A stretch of 64,000 bases of DNA from Jacaranda mimosifolia (taxonomy: Eukaryota; Streptophyta; Magnoliopsida; Lamiales; Bignoniaceae), in the NCBI GenBank assembly GCA_018894105.1, contig CM032128.1:17217001-17281000 (forward strand), given 5' to 3'. Below, in pieces: positions 1 through 11,663 of this stretch (its first letter is position 1; every line of letters begins with the position of its first letter). A model generated the notes under the pieces. That model made no database searches. It saw only the letters and a list, made by a program, of their open reading frames with translations, and was not told where the DNA came from. Both the position numbers and the translations under genes were made by a program.

Positions 1-3000
1 TTGTAGCTTCCAAAGCCGAAATATATTCTGCTTTAGTGGTGGAATCGGCTATGGTGTCTTGTTTGGAACTCTTCCAACTCACCGCACCACCATTGAAGCA
101 AAATATAAATCCAAAAATAGATTTGAGGTCATCTACATCGGATTGGAAACTCGAATCCGAAAACCCTTTGAGTTTCAATTATCCATTGCTGTATACTAAA
201 AATAAGTCCTTAGTCCTTCTCTAGTACTTAAGGATTACTTTTACAGCTATCCAGTGATTCTCACCGGGATTAGATTGGAAACTACTCGTAACACTTAGCG
301 AATGTGCCACATCTGGTCTTGTACATTAAACTACATACATTATGCTATCAATAGCGGAGGCATAAGGTATGTGAGACATCCTTCGTTTCTCTTCCTCAGT
401 CTTGGAGACCATAGACTTTGAGAGACGAATGTTATGTCCCATAGGAAGAAATCCCTTCTTGGATTCTTGCATACTAAACCTCTTTTGTATCTTGTCAATG
501 TATAGGGTTTGGGACAGCCCCAGCATCCTCTTAGATCTATCTTTATAGATCCTAACATGTAGGATGCTTCTAAATCGTTCATGGAGAATTGTATAGATAA
601 CCACGCTTTAGTACACATTAACACTCCTACCTTATTCCCAATGAAAAGGATTTCATTCACATAAGGTACAATAAACTGTGTTGAACTCCCACTAGCAGTT
701 TTGCACACACATGGTTCATACACATTTTTGGTAAAGCAAAACGATTTCACCATTTTGTCAAAAGGTATGTTCTAACTTCAAGATGCTTGTTTGAGTCCAT
801 AAATAGATCTCTGGAGTTTGCAAACATTTTGCTCACTCTCTTTGGATGTAAAATCTTGTGGATGCTCTATACAGATTACTTCTTCAATGTCACCATTGAG
901 GAAAGTAATTTTAACATCCATTTGCCATATCTCATAGTCATAATATGTTGTTATAGCAAGTAGAATTTGAATGGACTTAGGCATAGCGACTGATGAAAAG
1001 GTTTCCTTGAAATCAATACTGGGTCTTTTAGTGAACCCTTTGCCACTAGTTGTGCCTTAGAAGTCACCACTTCTCCACCTACTCCAAGCTTTTGCTTATA
1101 GACCCACTTGTAATCAATGGAAACTATTCCCTTTGGTAGATCTACCAAATTCTATACTTTGTTTGAGTACTATGGAATCTATTTCGGATCTCATAGCTTC
1201 AAGCCAACGTCTTGAATCTATGTCCAATATAGCTTCCTCATAGGCTTTTGGATCATCATCTAATTGGCCCGCCTTATGAAGGAATTCGAACCTTTTGAGT
1301 TGTTTCTTGATTCGGTCCGACCTACGTAAAAGTTATGTACTAGGCTTCACTTGCTCAATTGTTTCCACCATTTGTAGAATTCATGATTATCTTGAACTTC
1401 ATAAAGTTCAACAACAATGCCATTTTTATCTAATAGAAATTGCATTTCCAAAAAGTAGGTGTTCCTCGAGACAAACACCTTTTATTTCGAGGGATCACAG
1501 AAATAGTAACCCATAGACTCTCTAGGGTATCCCACCAACTTTCACAAGGTAGATCTACTATCCAACTTATGTCCCACTATCCATCTCACGTAGGCGGGAG
1601 ATCCACAAACCTTAAGATAATGGTAAGAGGATGCTTTGCTATGCTATATCTCATATGGTGTTTTGGGCACCGACTTTGAAGGTACTATATTTAGTAGCTT
1701 CGCCGCCATAAGTTAGGCATATCCCTAAAAGGATATGGGCACATTGAAAAAGCTCATGGTGGTGTCCATTGAGAGAGAATCCGTTTTATTTTTAGATAAT
1801 CCAAGAATTCGATGCTCAAGTATTCTCCCCCTCGATCCGATTAAAGAGCTTTAATACTTATCCCCAATTGCTTTTCCACTTCACTCCTATACTCTTTAAA
1901 CTTTTCAAAGGCTTCGGACTTGTTCTTTATAAGACACATGTGTCCGAATCAACTATAGTCATCGGGGAAGGTGATAAAGTAGGAATAGCCTCCTCTCCCA
2001 CTAACTCTTAGTGGTCCACAAACGTCAGTATAGATCAAATCCAAGAGATTTGTGGAGCACTCCGTTTGTCCTACAAAAGGAGCTTTGGTCATTTTTCCCT
2101 TTAAACAAGATTCACAAGTAGGAAAGTCCTCAATGCCACTAACAATTAGTGCTTTGAGAGCTTCTAACTTGCTTATCCTATTCTTAGATATATGACCAAG
2201 TCTTGCATGCCAAAGAATGACATCTTCTTGGATATCTAATTTTCTTTTATTTGAATGAATGTGCATTAGTGAAGGTTGAGAATCAAGTATGTACAATCGA
2301 TTTAATAATTTACCTTTAGCAATCAAAGAACAATTCTTTATTGCCATCAACTTCCCATTTAATATAGAAAAATCAAATATTTCATTATCAAGAACAGGAA
2401 TTGAAATAATATTCTTAACAAGGTGGGGTACATAATAAACTGGACCAAGTCTAATACAAGCATTCCCCAAGTTCAACTTGATAATACCTTAGAAAGTGGC
2501 CGCAGCTCTTACTCCATTTCCTAAGCAGATGATCATATCCCCTTCACAAAGACTCTTTCTTCTTTCCATCCCCTGTAATGAATTAGAAAGGTGAGAACCG
2601 CATGTTGTATCAAATACCCATGCAGAAGAATTAGTCATCATGTGCACTTCAATAAAGTACATACCCTTCTCAAGGGTTGCAAGGTAAGCTTTGCAATTTC
2701 ATTTCTGGTGCCCTTTTTTGCCACAGGAGAAACAACTAGCTTTGGTTCTAACCTTTTTCTTAACCCTCCCGAAACTCTTCTCGGGTTGCTCCCTTTTCGA
2801 CAAAGAATTTTTCTTCCTCTTACCTCCCTTTCTAGGACCCCTAGAGCCCTTCGACATGGAGGAGGATGCAAGTATAAGGGGCTTCTCCTTTCTCATAGCC
2901 GCCTCTACATTCACAAACATATTGATCAATTCGTTAATCATAACATCTTGCTTGGACATATTGAAGTTCATAACGAATTGATCATATGATGGTGGCAATG

Positions 3001-3483
3001 ACTGTAGGATTAAATCCACATAAAGGTCGTTGTCCATAACCAATCCAACTGTCCAAGCTTCTCGATGAGTCCTATCATCTTAAGGCCATGACCATGGCCA
3101 TTAGACCCTTCACTTAACCTTGCCCTAAAGAGCTCTTTAGACAAAGCGAACATTTTATGTCTACTTTGTACACCATACAACTCTTGCAAGTGTACATAGA
3201 TCTCTCGAGCATGTTTCATGTGCTCATGAGCCCTTTGAAGCTCGCTAGACATGGATACCATCATGACACACCTTACTTGTAGATCATCATCAACAAATTT
3301 TGTGAACATTTCACGTTGTGCATCTGTGGCGTCATCACCTAGTATGTCCACAGGACTTTGATCAAGGACATAAGTCTGCTTTTCATAGTCAAGAATGATT
3401 TTAAGGTTTTTAACCAATCTTGAAAGTTTGGGCCTGGTTAGTTTAGTAGTTTCAAAAATTCTTGGAAGTCGATTTTTAGCCAT
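1..3483 (-). pseudogene. E1 Ty1/copia gag-pol, degraded (RH edge, RT, IN, PR, gag)
   Basis: This is the coding body of a minus-strand copia polyprotein that would copy the element RNA and integrate the cDNA. The gag start is at 3483 (protein begins MAKN), the CCHC knuckle (CFSCGKKGH) lies near 2700-2730, and the PR/IN segment 2476-1949 keeps the HHCC motif (WHARLGH, then CESC) and the first catalytic Asp of integrase (IYTDVCGP). RT pieces run from about 1150 down to 60, followed by the first codons of RNase H at the window edge. The reading frame is split into at least six pieces by stops and shifts. The RT active site, YVDD in E4, reads YVNE here at 652-663, so both catalytic Asp are lost. 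It is the same family as E4. Gene order IN before RT is seen directly; the Tork/Angela-like lineage is inference. The copy is dead. Confidence 0.9.
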
Positions 3484-5447
3484 CTTTGATTGAAGATTTT
3501 GAAATTCTATAAGAGGTAAAAAAAGAGTATAAGCATGTGATTGATTTGATATTAAAAACATGTTTATGGTCTTTCAAGCATGTTTTCCTCCTACTATTTT
3601 ATCAAATCCTTCACTCCCTAGAAGAATTTAGGAAATTATATTTCCTAGTGAGAATCAAGATACTAAAGACTTGCAAGTAGACCCCCATGACCGGATGTAT
3701 ATCCACAAGTAATCCAAAGGTAAGCAACTTTTGCTAATTGCATCTCATGCAATTCGTGATATATTTTACCTCACCATTTCATACAGATCCCCTAATGGAC
3801 GACCTCTACATTACTCGATGTTAAGTCAAACCTACCAATCAAACTTTGATTCGAGACGGGCATCACAACATCCCCCATGATAGAGTGTATAATGTGTGGG
3901 CATACCCAAATCAAATGTGCATCTCATGCAAAGTGTATGGTCATAGTTTTCCACCTAAGTATGACCCTTGTGACCGAATGTATGTAACACAAAGGTGGTA
4001 GCATCATCATGCCATATACTATTGGTAGAAGGCTTAGATTAATTAAAACTCTTTAAATTTGTGTCTATTTTGACTTAATATTTGAAAAGCAGTCAGACAT
4101 TTGCTTGCAAAGATCTCATCATTTTATCTTCTTATTTAGGTTTGTCTATATCCTAAATATGCATCTCATACATTAGTAGGATATAGAAAGCATAAGTAAG
4201 TAAATGCGCCTAGCACGCTCCTAAGGTGGGATGACCATGAGCCTAACCAAGTGGTGTACTTAGACCTATAGGTGCACCACCTAGTTGATTTTAGGTAGGT
4301 TGATTAAATCTAGCTATTACATGATTGTATCCCATACACTCATGGGTCTTCAAAAGTCTCCATGCCTCCATTGGTCTCTATTGCTCCATGCAACATTTAC
4401 ATGAATAAGAAAACCTTACTGCTAGTGATTCTACTCTCATAACTTTTACGAGGTAGAAATAAAGAGGCATGCAAGACTCAATCTAATACAACCCATTTCA
4501 ACAACTTGAAACAATTAAAATCAATATTAAAGGCTCATGATCATCCCCATTCATTCATCATCCATTCAACAAAAAAATGAACAATAAATAAATTTAGAAT
4601 TAACAATTAATTCTAACAATTAAATGCTTGTCTCATAAACAAATAATTGAACATGCATAACATTTATGCTATTGTTGGAAGATAAACTTTAACCAATTTT
4701 CAAAGGCATTCAAAAATGTCAAACATAATTTTGATAACTTGCACAACATTTGTGCATCTAGTACGTGTGGTGCAAAAACATTTCAAGCACAAAAGAAGCT
4801 GGAGAAAAAATTCAAAACACACAAAAACTTCAAAACAGGGGCTACCGCCCAGCTTGGGCGCATGGCTGGGTAGGCCGCGTGCATAGCGTGCATGCAGCGC
4901 CTGGCCAGCACCCAGCAGTTTCTCGACAGCCTCCTACTTTAGGGTTTCGAAGTGTGTCAAGCAATTTTCCACTTAACTTTCATGCACCAATAGTTTTAGC
5001 ACATGTTCTTAACATCAAACACATATTATAGATGAATTTTCAGATTTAAAACCTTTATTAAAAAAGGAAATTCAAGTGCTCAATCATGCCTCCAAAAATT
5101 AGAAAAAGCTAGAATCATATTTTACAAAATCTCCAATACAACTCCAATCAAATTGGATCTAAAAATGACCAAAACTCTTTTGATCAAACATCAGCATAAT
5201 ATATCACCATATAACATCAATAAATTCTAAATCCACATTCAACCTTTATCACTATGAATTGAAACATACTAAAACATGAATTAACACTTAAATCACATAA
5301 AAGCATGTTTTCAATTCATGAAGCAATAGAGTCACAAGCATCATCAACTAAACACTCCAATCTATCACTTGGATCAAGTATTTGGTGATATTGATCAGTT
5401 CATCACATGAATCACTCAATAAATAATCCAAAATATAGCATCAAAAA
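3484..5447 (-). other. E1 untranslated leader between primer site and gag
   Basis: About 1.96 kb of sequence without a credible gene separates gag from the primer site. It matches the leaders of E4, E7, E8 and E9 in sequence and order, which marks it as the element's 5' untranslated leader. It contains a GC-rich patch at about 4838-4925 with GCCCA and TGGGC arms, set in otherwise AT-rich DNA. I see no protein signal; the short frames in it are not shared between copies. Confidence 0.8.
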
Positions 5448-5460
5448 GGCTTCGATACCA
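5448..5460 (-). other. E1 primer binding site
   Basis: Read on the minus strand the bases are TGGTATCGAAGCC, two bases inside the LTR end. This is the usual plant copia primer site complementary to the 3' end of initiator-Met tRNA (TGGTATCAGAGCC), with differences near the middle. It fixes the LTR end and the orientation of E1. Confidence 0.8.
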
Positions 5461-5462
5461 CT

Positions 5463-5991
5463 TGAAGACAAGTGTAGCATTAGGATCCATAAATCAAAAC
5501 TTCAAAAGCTGAAAATAACTAAGCTACTCAAGCGTCCAAGGATCTATTCATGCTATATATCTGAATTAGGATAAAGAATTACCTCTTGTAGCTCAAAAAA
5601 AAGAGAATATCAACTATTTCTCTCAAATCCAGAAACTATGTGGAATCGGCACAGCAAAATCTCGGCAACCTTTGCCATAGCTATACTGCTCTAAAAATAA
5701 CCAAATTAAATCTAGAAACCTCCATACCCAAAAAAAACCTGCTATAAAAAAATTAAAGCAAAAAAACCTTCTGGATCGCTCCAGAAAAATTCACCAACTA
5801 GAAGCTACTGCAGGTGGATCTCCAAAACCGAGCAAGTCAAGTACGTTGCCTCCATTGATATGATCCACACACCAAACAATCTTCCAATTTCCCCTCCCAA
5901 CTTTAGAGAGGAGAAAATAAGGTCGAGTAGGCTGATTTTTAGGTTGAGAAGAGGAAAGATTGCAATGCTTCAACACATGATGTAATGCATG

Positions 5992-6022
<31 letters not shown>

Positions 6023-7879
6023 GAGGGAATGCAAGAATCTAATTCTCACATTTTCAGCAATGTAGAGGTGGCTAATTTTCAAGTTGGGAAGAAGAAGGAA
6101 TGCAAAACTTCCACACATGATGCAATGCATGGAGAGAGAGAGACAGACAGACAGACAAAGATTTTGGAGAGAATGCAAAAATCTAATTCTCACACTTTTA
6201 GTAATGTATTTTCAAATTTTGTTTACACTCTATATCTATATATAGAAGGTGGAAGGTGTGATGCTAGTTTCCATCACACCTTCCTCAAGGTCTCGCCCAA
6301 GTGGCATGCCAAGTTGGCAAAATTCAAACTCAAGTCTTACTTGAATTTCAAGTACATTTTAATTTCATTTGAAATCTAATTCCAAATTAATTAAGTGCTA
6401 ATTTAAATGAACACTTCATTTAAATTTTCCCTCCAAAAAGGAATCTTTCGATTAATTAAATTAAACACTTTAATTTAATTAATTAACATTTGATTTAACT
6501 CTTAAATCAAACAAGCTTAACTCTTAAGTTTAAATTAGTCAACTTAACTCTTTAAGTCAACTTGTCCAATTGATGGTCAACATGGTACCAAATAATTAAC
6601 TCCTTAATTATTAGTCTAATTTAACTCTTTAAATTAGTTAATTAATTTAATACTTAAATTAATCAAACCAAAATTGACTGTTAAATTGGATCCTTGAAAA
6701 TTGGTCACTAAAGGGGTGAATTTTCCAGCACTTAGAAAATTGCTCTACCAACTTTGGAAGCTATATGGCTTTTGTGTGTGACCCAATAGGTTCTACAATT
6801 CATTGTACATGGGCTCACAACTCTTTGTGTCTTTTGATTATTTTATATTCATTTTAGTTTAAAACTCCTTTTAAACTAATCGACTCAATTCACTTAATCT
6901 CATTAATTAAAGAATACCCAATCTCTATGGTCGATGTCTAACCTCAAGCCCATGGAGCCAACTAATTGGACGAAATGAATATTTTGGAGAACCATTATAG
7001 CTCTATGCGTACCATGCAAATATGGTCCTTCTATCTCCTATCTTCCGAAAAAGGCTTAGGGCAAGATATTTGCTGGCTCCCTAATAGCTTCAATACTATG
7101 TTTCTATTCTCAATGTTTGATTCCCTTGTGTGACCTCATCTTTAGAAAACTCCTTTTCCAAATTATCACACCACATTGCACAAGGATTTCTTGGAATCGA
7201 TCATTATAGAATATATAGAAGATGCACTCACCCTTCACCAAGCGAGTCACAAAAGCGAGGAGTTGTATTCCATTTTGGATCTCACAAACCTCCATGCCAT
7301 GTAGCTCATACCTAACCTCAACCCAAAAGACCCGCTAAGTGGTCAAGGAAGAGTCAAAGCATGAGGATCGGACACAAGGTTACCATGGATCCTCATATCA
7401 TAGAACTGATAATATGCACTAGCGTAAATGGGAGAATGAACCACTACCGACTTACCATTGCGGCTGTCTAGTGGATTCTCTAAAGGGTCTTCAGTGCCTT
7501 GTTCTCTAACAAGCACCCACTAATATGCACCCGTATCTCATACAGATTGCTTATGGAATGGAGCAATATCCAACCCTTAGATTTGTGTATTGTTTGTGCA
7601 AGTCTATCCAGATCTCAGATGCCCCCTCTTAGAAGATCATATGACTTGGAAGATTTAAGATCACGATCATGTAAGACTTATTCCATGATCACCACCCAGT
7701 GAATTGACTAAGTCCCGTAGTCATATATGATCCAAAGGCATTATCCAAATGCAAGTGAAGTAATAAAGAGCATAAGATGAGCATGGCCATAGAAAGAATA
7801 TGATTCAATCAAGATTATTTTACAAGGAAATAGCTTTTACAAGGCCAATCTAATTAGCTTGCTGGGCACTATTCCAACA
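5463..7879 (-). repeat. E1 5' LTR (2.4 kb)
   Basis: The LTR is complete. On the minus strand it begins TGTTGGAATAGTGCC at 7879 and ends in CA at 5463, next to the primer site. It carries the family's palindrome chain (for example arms AATTTAAATGAA and TTCATTTAAATT at 6400-6426), the TATA-proximal palindrome at 6251-6284 (13 bp arms, GGAAGGTGTGATG) and a TATA-like run at about 6230-6243. A GA microsatellite lies in the transcribed part. The sequence beyond 7879 is the interior of another LTR (E2), so E1 inserted into E2's 3' LTR. The left half of E1 and its target duplication lie outside the window. Confidence 0.9.
5991..6017. repeat. GA microsatellite in E1 LTR
   Basis: A run of about 13 GA units lies in the R/U5 part of the E1 LTR. 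A second, shorter GA/CAGA tract lies at 6131-6160 in a duplicated block: both are preceded by ATGATG(T/C)AATGCATGG. This suggests local duplication of about 130 bp within the LTR. Confidence 0.85.
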
Positions 7880-9420
7880 TATTGCAAGTTGCCTGTGAAT
7901 GTGTGTTAAATTTGAATTTAATTTGGGATCTATATTTCATGTTATGAAATGTCCACCAAATAAATTCTAATTCCACACCAAATGAATATTTCATTTGAAT
8001 TCGCCCTCCAAAATTATTTCTTCACTTTAATTAAATTAAACACTTTAACTTAATTAAACTCTGACTTAACTGTTAAGTCAACTAACTTCACTGTTTAAGC
8101 TAGTTTTAGTTAACTTGACCAATTAATAGTCATGCAGCACCAAATTAAATTAACACTTAATTTAATTGGTCTTAATTTAACCCCTTAAATTAATTAAATC
8201 AATTTAACAATTAAATTGAGCAAGTTAAAATGACTAAAAATTGTGTCAACCGAATCCCTCAATTTTCGGTCTCCTAGGAATTAGTCTAACACTTAGAAAA
8301 TTCCCCTCATCATATAGGATTTCCAATTAGCTTTTGTGTGTGACCCATTAGGTTCTACCGCTCATTGGACATGGGCTCACAACCTTTGTGACTTTAGAAT
8401 ATCATGTATTCACGTTAGTTTAAACTCCTTTAAACTAACCGACTCAATTCAATAAATCTCTATTAATTGAAAGTACCTAATCTCCATGGTCGATGTCCAA
8501 CCTCAAGCCCATAGAACCCAACAATTGGCCAATGAATGCTTTTAGTGAACTATTCTAGCTCTAGTGTACCATGCAAATATGGTCATTTCGTCTCCTATCT
8601 CCATGAAAGAGACCTAGGGCAAGATATTTCTCGGCTCTCTAATATCCTCGATACTATGCATTTATTCTTAATATTCAATTCCTCTTTGTGACCTCATCTT
8701 TGGAAAACCCTTTTCCAAATTGTCACACTATCTTGGCCAAGGACTCCCTGGAGTCGACCATTGTAGAACATATAGGAGATGCACTCGCCCTTCACAAAGA
8801 TAAGGAGTCGGATCCCATCTTGGATCTCATAAACCTTCATGTTTAAGTAGCTCATACCCAAGCACAACTAGAACGGCCCGCTAGGTGACCAGGGATTAGT
8901 CACAGTATGAGGACCAAAACATAAGATTTCAATGGATCCTCAAGTAGGACTAATTATATGTACTAGCGTAAGCTGGAGAACTTGCCACTACCAACTTTCC
9001 ACTACAACTATTTGGTGGATTCTCTGTTCAGGTCTCCAGTGCCTTGTTATCTAACAAGCACCCACTAATATGCATTTATATCTCATATGGTTTTCTTATG
9101 GAACAGAGCAATATCCAAACCTTGAATTATGAATCATCAATGCAAGTCTATCCGAATCTTAAATGCCATGTCTCTTAAGATTCTATAACTTGGGATATTT
9201 AAGATCACAAATATATAAGAATTATTCCATGACCATCACTAAGAATGTACTAACCAAGTCCCGTAGTCTAGTGTGATCTAAAGGCTTCAATCCAAATCCC
9301 AGCGAAGAAATATAAGCATAAGATGAAGATAGCTATTTATAAAGCAAATCATTCAATCAAGATAGTATCATAGGTGAAACAATTTACATGCCAATCTTAT
9401 TGGCTTGTGAGGCACTATTC
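7880..9420 (-). repeat. E2 3' LTR, partial
   Basis: This is a minus-oriented copia LTR lacking its promoter-distal third, because E1 is inserted at 7879/7880. It keeps the palindrome chain and the first 1.4 kb of the LTR, and ends at 9420 in GCACTATTCC. The terminal AACA, the polypurine tract and the last codons of pol are missing: the next base continues directly into the RNase H end. A short deletion of about 35 bp therefore removed the LTR/pol boundary. Confidence 0.85.
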
Positions 9421-9922
9421 CCCATAGTCTTAAGACCCATCTTCACAAGATGTCCTTCAAAGACCTTTTGCGATAGGCGTATAGTTAGTGGATATGTTAT
9501 ATTCTCTTATGAGGTAACTCTTTCCACTCGAGCTTTGCCTCTACCTATGATCTCTCAAATCAAATGGTATCACCTCAAAATGTGCTTGGATCACTGATGA
9601 GATCTTGACTCCTTTGCGTGTGCAACCGCACCATTGTTGTCACAAAAGACAACGACATGCTCTGACAGGCTAGGCACTACAATCAACTCCTAGATGAAGT
9701 TTTTGATCCAAACACCTTTCTTTGCAGCTGCTGAAGCTGCAATATATTCTGCCTTAGTGGTGGAATCGGCCATGGTATCTTGTTTGGAACATTTCCTACT
9801 TACCGCACTACTAGTAGGAAAAATATAAATCTAGAGGTAGATTGTAGGTCATTTACATTGGATTGGAAACTTAAATCTGAAACCTTGAGTGCTTAAGGAT
9901 CATTTTAACGGCCATCCAGTGA
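9421..9922 (-). pseudogene. E2 copia RNase H / RT C-terminal fragment
   Basis: On the minus strand this stretch parallels the end of E4 pol: the RT tail, the Glu-Ala-Glu-Tyr region of RNase H, the CDN motif and the ADPLTK-like tail. It would have degraded RNA in RNA:DNA hybrids during reverse transcription. The frame is broken in several places. It lacks its stop codon side (deletion at 9420) and stops abruptly at 9922, where a fragment of LTR begins. Only about 0.5 kb of E2 pol remains in the window. Confidence 0.8.
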
Positions 9923-10586
9923 CATGAAAGTGCCATGGCCGAGATAAGCCCAACAAATTCAAAATTAAATAGCAAATCTCGAACCAAAGCAACATCCCCA
10001 GGCATATATCATACAACATAAATGGATTAATCAGAGGATACCAACCTGAATCGCTCAAAATCCAAGGAGATGATGGATGATTCTTCCTGTCACAGATTTT
10101 CGGCAATTTCTGGCACAGCGGAGAAAAAGGAGAATATCTTCCAATTCAGACCTCCAAATGAAATGAGGAAAAATTCTCTAGAAATCTAACTCAAATGCCA
10201 ATCTTTTGTGGAAACATTGGCTCAAATATCCATCGGATCGCTCCAGGAGAAAATCATGAAGTGGACTGTTCTGCAGAAACCTTTTCTGGAATTGAGTGGC
10301 CTCACTTGTGGTCACCTCCAATGCAAGTCCACACACCTTAAAGCAATCCTAGAATGTCCAGATCTTTAGCTGGAGCAGATCTGGAGTTGTTTGGTGAAGA
10401 AGGAGGTTTTTGAGTGAGAGAGAGAATGGATGGAAGTTAGATCTCTACTAACTTTGGAGAGAATTTTGGAGGAAGAATTTAGCTTGCAAAATTCAGAATT
10501 TTGGCTAATGAATCTAGACAGATTTTCAGCCACTCCACCTCCCCTTATATAGAGGTGTGAGAGGTGTGATGCCAAGGTGGCAGTGA
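9923..10586 (-). repeat. E3 LTR fragment, U5 to TATA region
   Basis: This is a minus-oriented LTR piece. It starts with TGAAAG, which matches the CA end of other family LTRs, and runs back through U5 to the TATA-like CTTATATAG near 10542-10551 and half of the TATA-proximal palindrome (GGTGTGATGCCA). It ends inside that palindrome, where leader sequence begins. Its sequence around 10450-10560 is closest to the E4 3' LTR (17150-17262), including AAATCTGTCTAGATTCATTA, so it may be part of E4 that has been flipped. Confidence 0.7.
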
Positions 10587-10884
10587 TGCACTTAGAGCCA
10601 TAGGTGCATCACTTAGTTGATTTTAAGTGGGTTGATTAAATCTAGTTATTACATGATAGTATCCCATACATTCATGGGCCTTCATAAGGTCTTCATGCCT
10701 CCAATGGTCTCCTTTGCTTCTTGTAACAATTACATGAGTAGGAAATCCTCACTCCTAAAGATTCTACTCTCATAACTTTTACAAGATGAATCAAGAGGCA
10801 TGCAAGCCTCAATTTAATACAACCAACTTTTCAACAACTTGAAAATAAATAAAATCATATTAAAGGCTCATGATCATCCCTACC
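10587..10884 (-). other. E3 leader fragment, inverted
   Basis: About 300 bp match the family leader in minus orientation (compare 4240-4560). The match ends at 10884 in the motif GGCTCATGATCATCCC; from the next bases the leader continues in plus orientation as part of E4. No coding content is seen. Confidence 0.75.
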
Positions 10885-11663
10885 CTAGATGTATGCTAGG
10901 CGCATTTACTTATTTATGCTTTCCATATCCTATTTTGTATGCGATGCAAGACTAGGATATAGAGAACCTAAATAAGAAGATAAAATAATGATGAGATCTT
11001 TGCAAGCAACAAAAAAAAAAAAAAAAAAAAAATCCTCCACTTAGAAAGTCTAAGTATTTTTCAAATATTAAGTCAAAATGGATTTCATATTAAAAGGAGT
11101 TTTAATTAATCCAAGCCTTCTACCAATAGTATGTGGCATATGATGCTAGCATCATTTGTGTGATGTCTCACGAGTCGTGGGTCACACTTATGGTAGAAAA
11201 GTTGTGTCCATATACTTAACATAAGATGCACTTTGGTTAGGGAACGACCACGCATTAGCACACGAGTCGTGGGATGACGTGTGGCCCGTCTCGAACCAAA
11301 GCATGATTGGTAGGTTTGACTTAACACTTATTAATGTAGATGTCGCACGAGTCGTAGGTCTACATGAAAAGTGAGGCAAAATATATCAAGAATTGCATAA
11401 GATGCAATTAGCAAATGTTGCTTACCCTTCAATTGTTTGTGGATGTCTCACGAGTCATGGGTCCACTTACAAGTCCTCGGGATCTTGATTGTCACTAGGA
11501 AATATGATTTCCCGAATTCTTTTTGGGGGTAAAGGATTTGACAAAACAATGGGAGAAAAACATGCTTGAAAGACCATAAACGTGTTTTCAATATCAAATC
11601 AATCGCATGCTTATTCTTTTCTTTTTCGCCTCTTTGTAGATTTGTGAAATCTTCAAAATCAAA
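10885..11663 (+). other. E4 leader, truncated
   Basis: This is plus-oriented leader matching 23690-24444 of E7. It holds a poly(A) run of about 23 at 11010-11032. The 5' LTR, primer site and first 1.2 kb of leader are missing and replaced by inverted pieces, so E4 has no normal promoter. Confidence 0.8.

Noticed and set aside
4765..5031. Open frame of 88 codons beginning MWCKNIS on the plus strand
   Set aside because: It lies on the antisense strand of the E1 leader and over its GC-rich patch. It is not kept in the E7 or E9 leaders.
5448..5460. tRNA-like matches at the TGGTATCAGAGCC sites
   Set aside because: Only the 12-13 bases complementary to the tRNA 3' end are present. No cloverleaf can be drawn around them, so these are primer sites and not tRNA genes.
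6131..6160. Independent microsatellite near the E1 TATA region as a regulatory GAGA site
   Set aside because: It is part of a local duplication of the GA tract at 5991-6017 and is not shared by other LTRs of the family.
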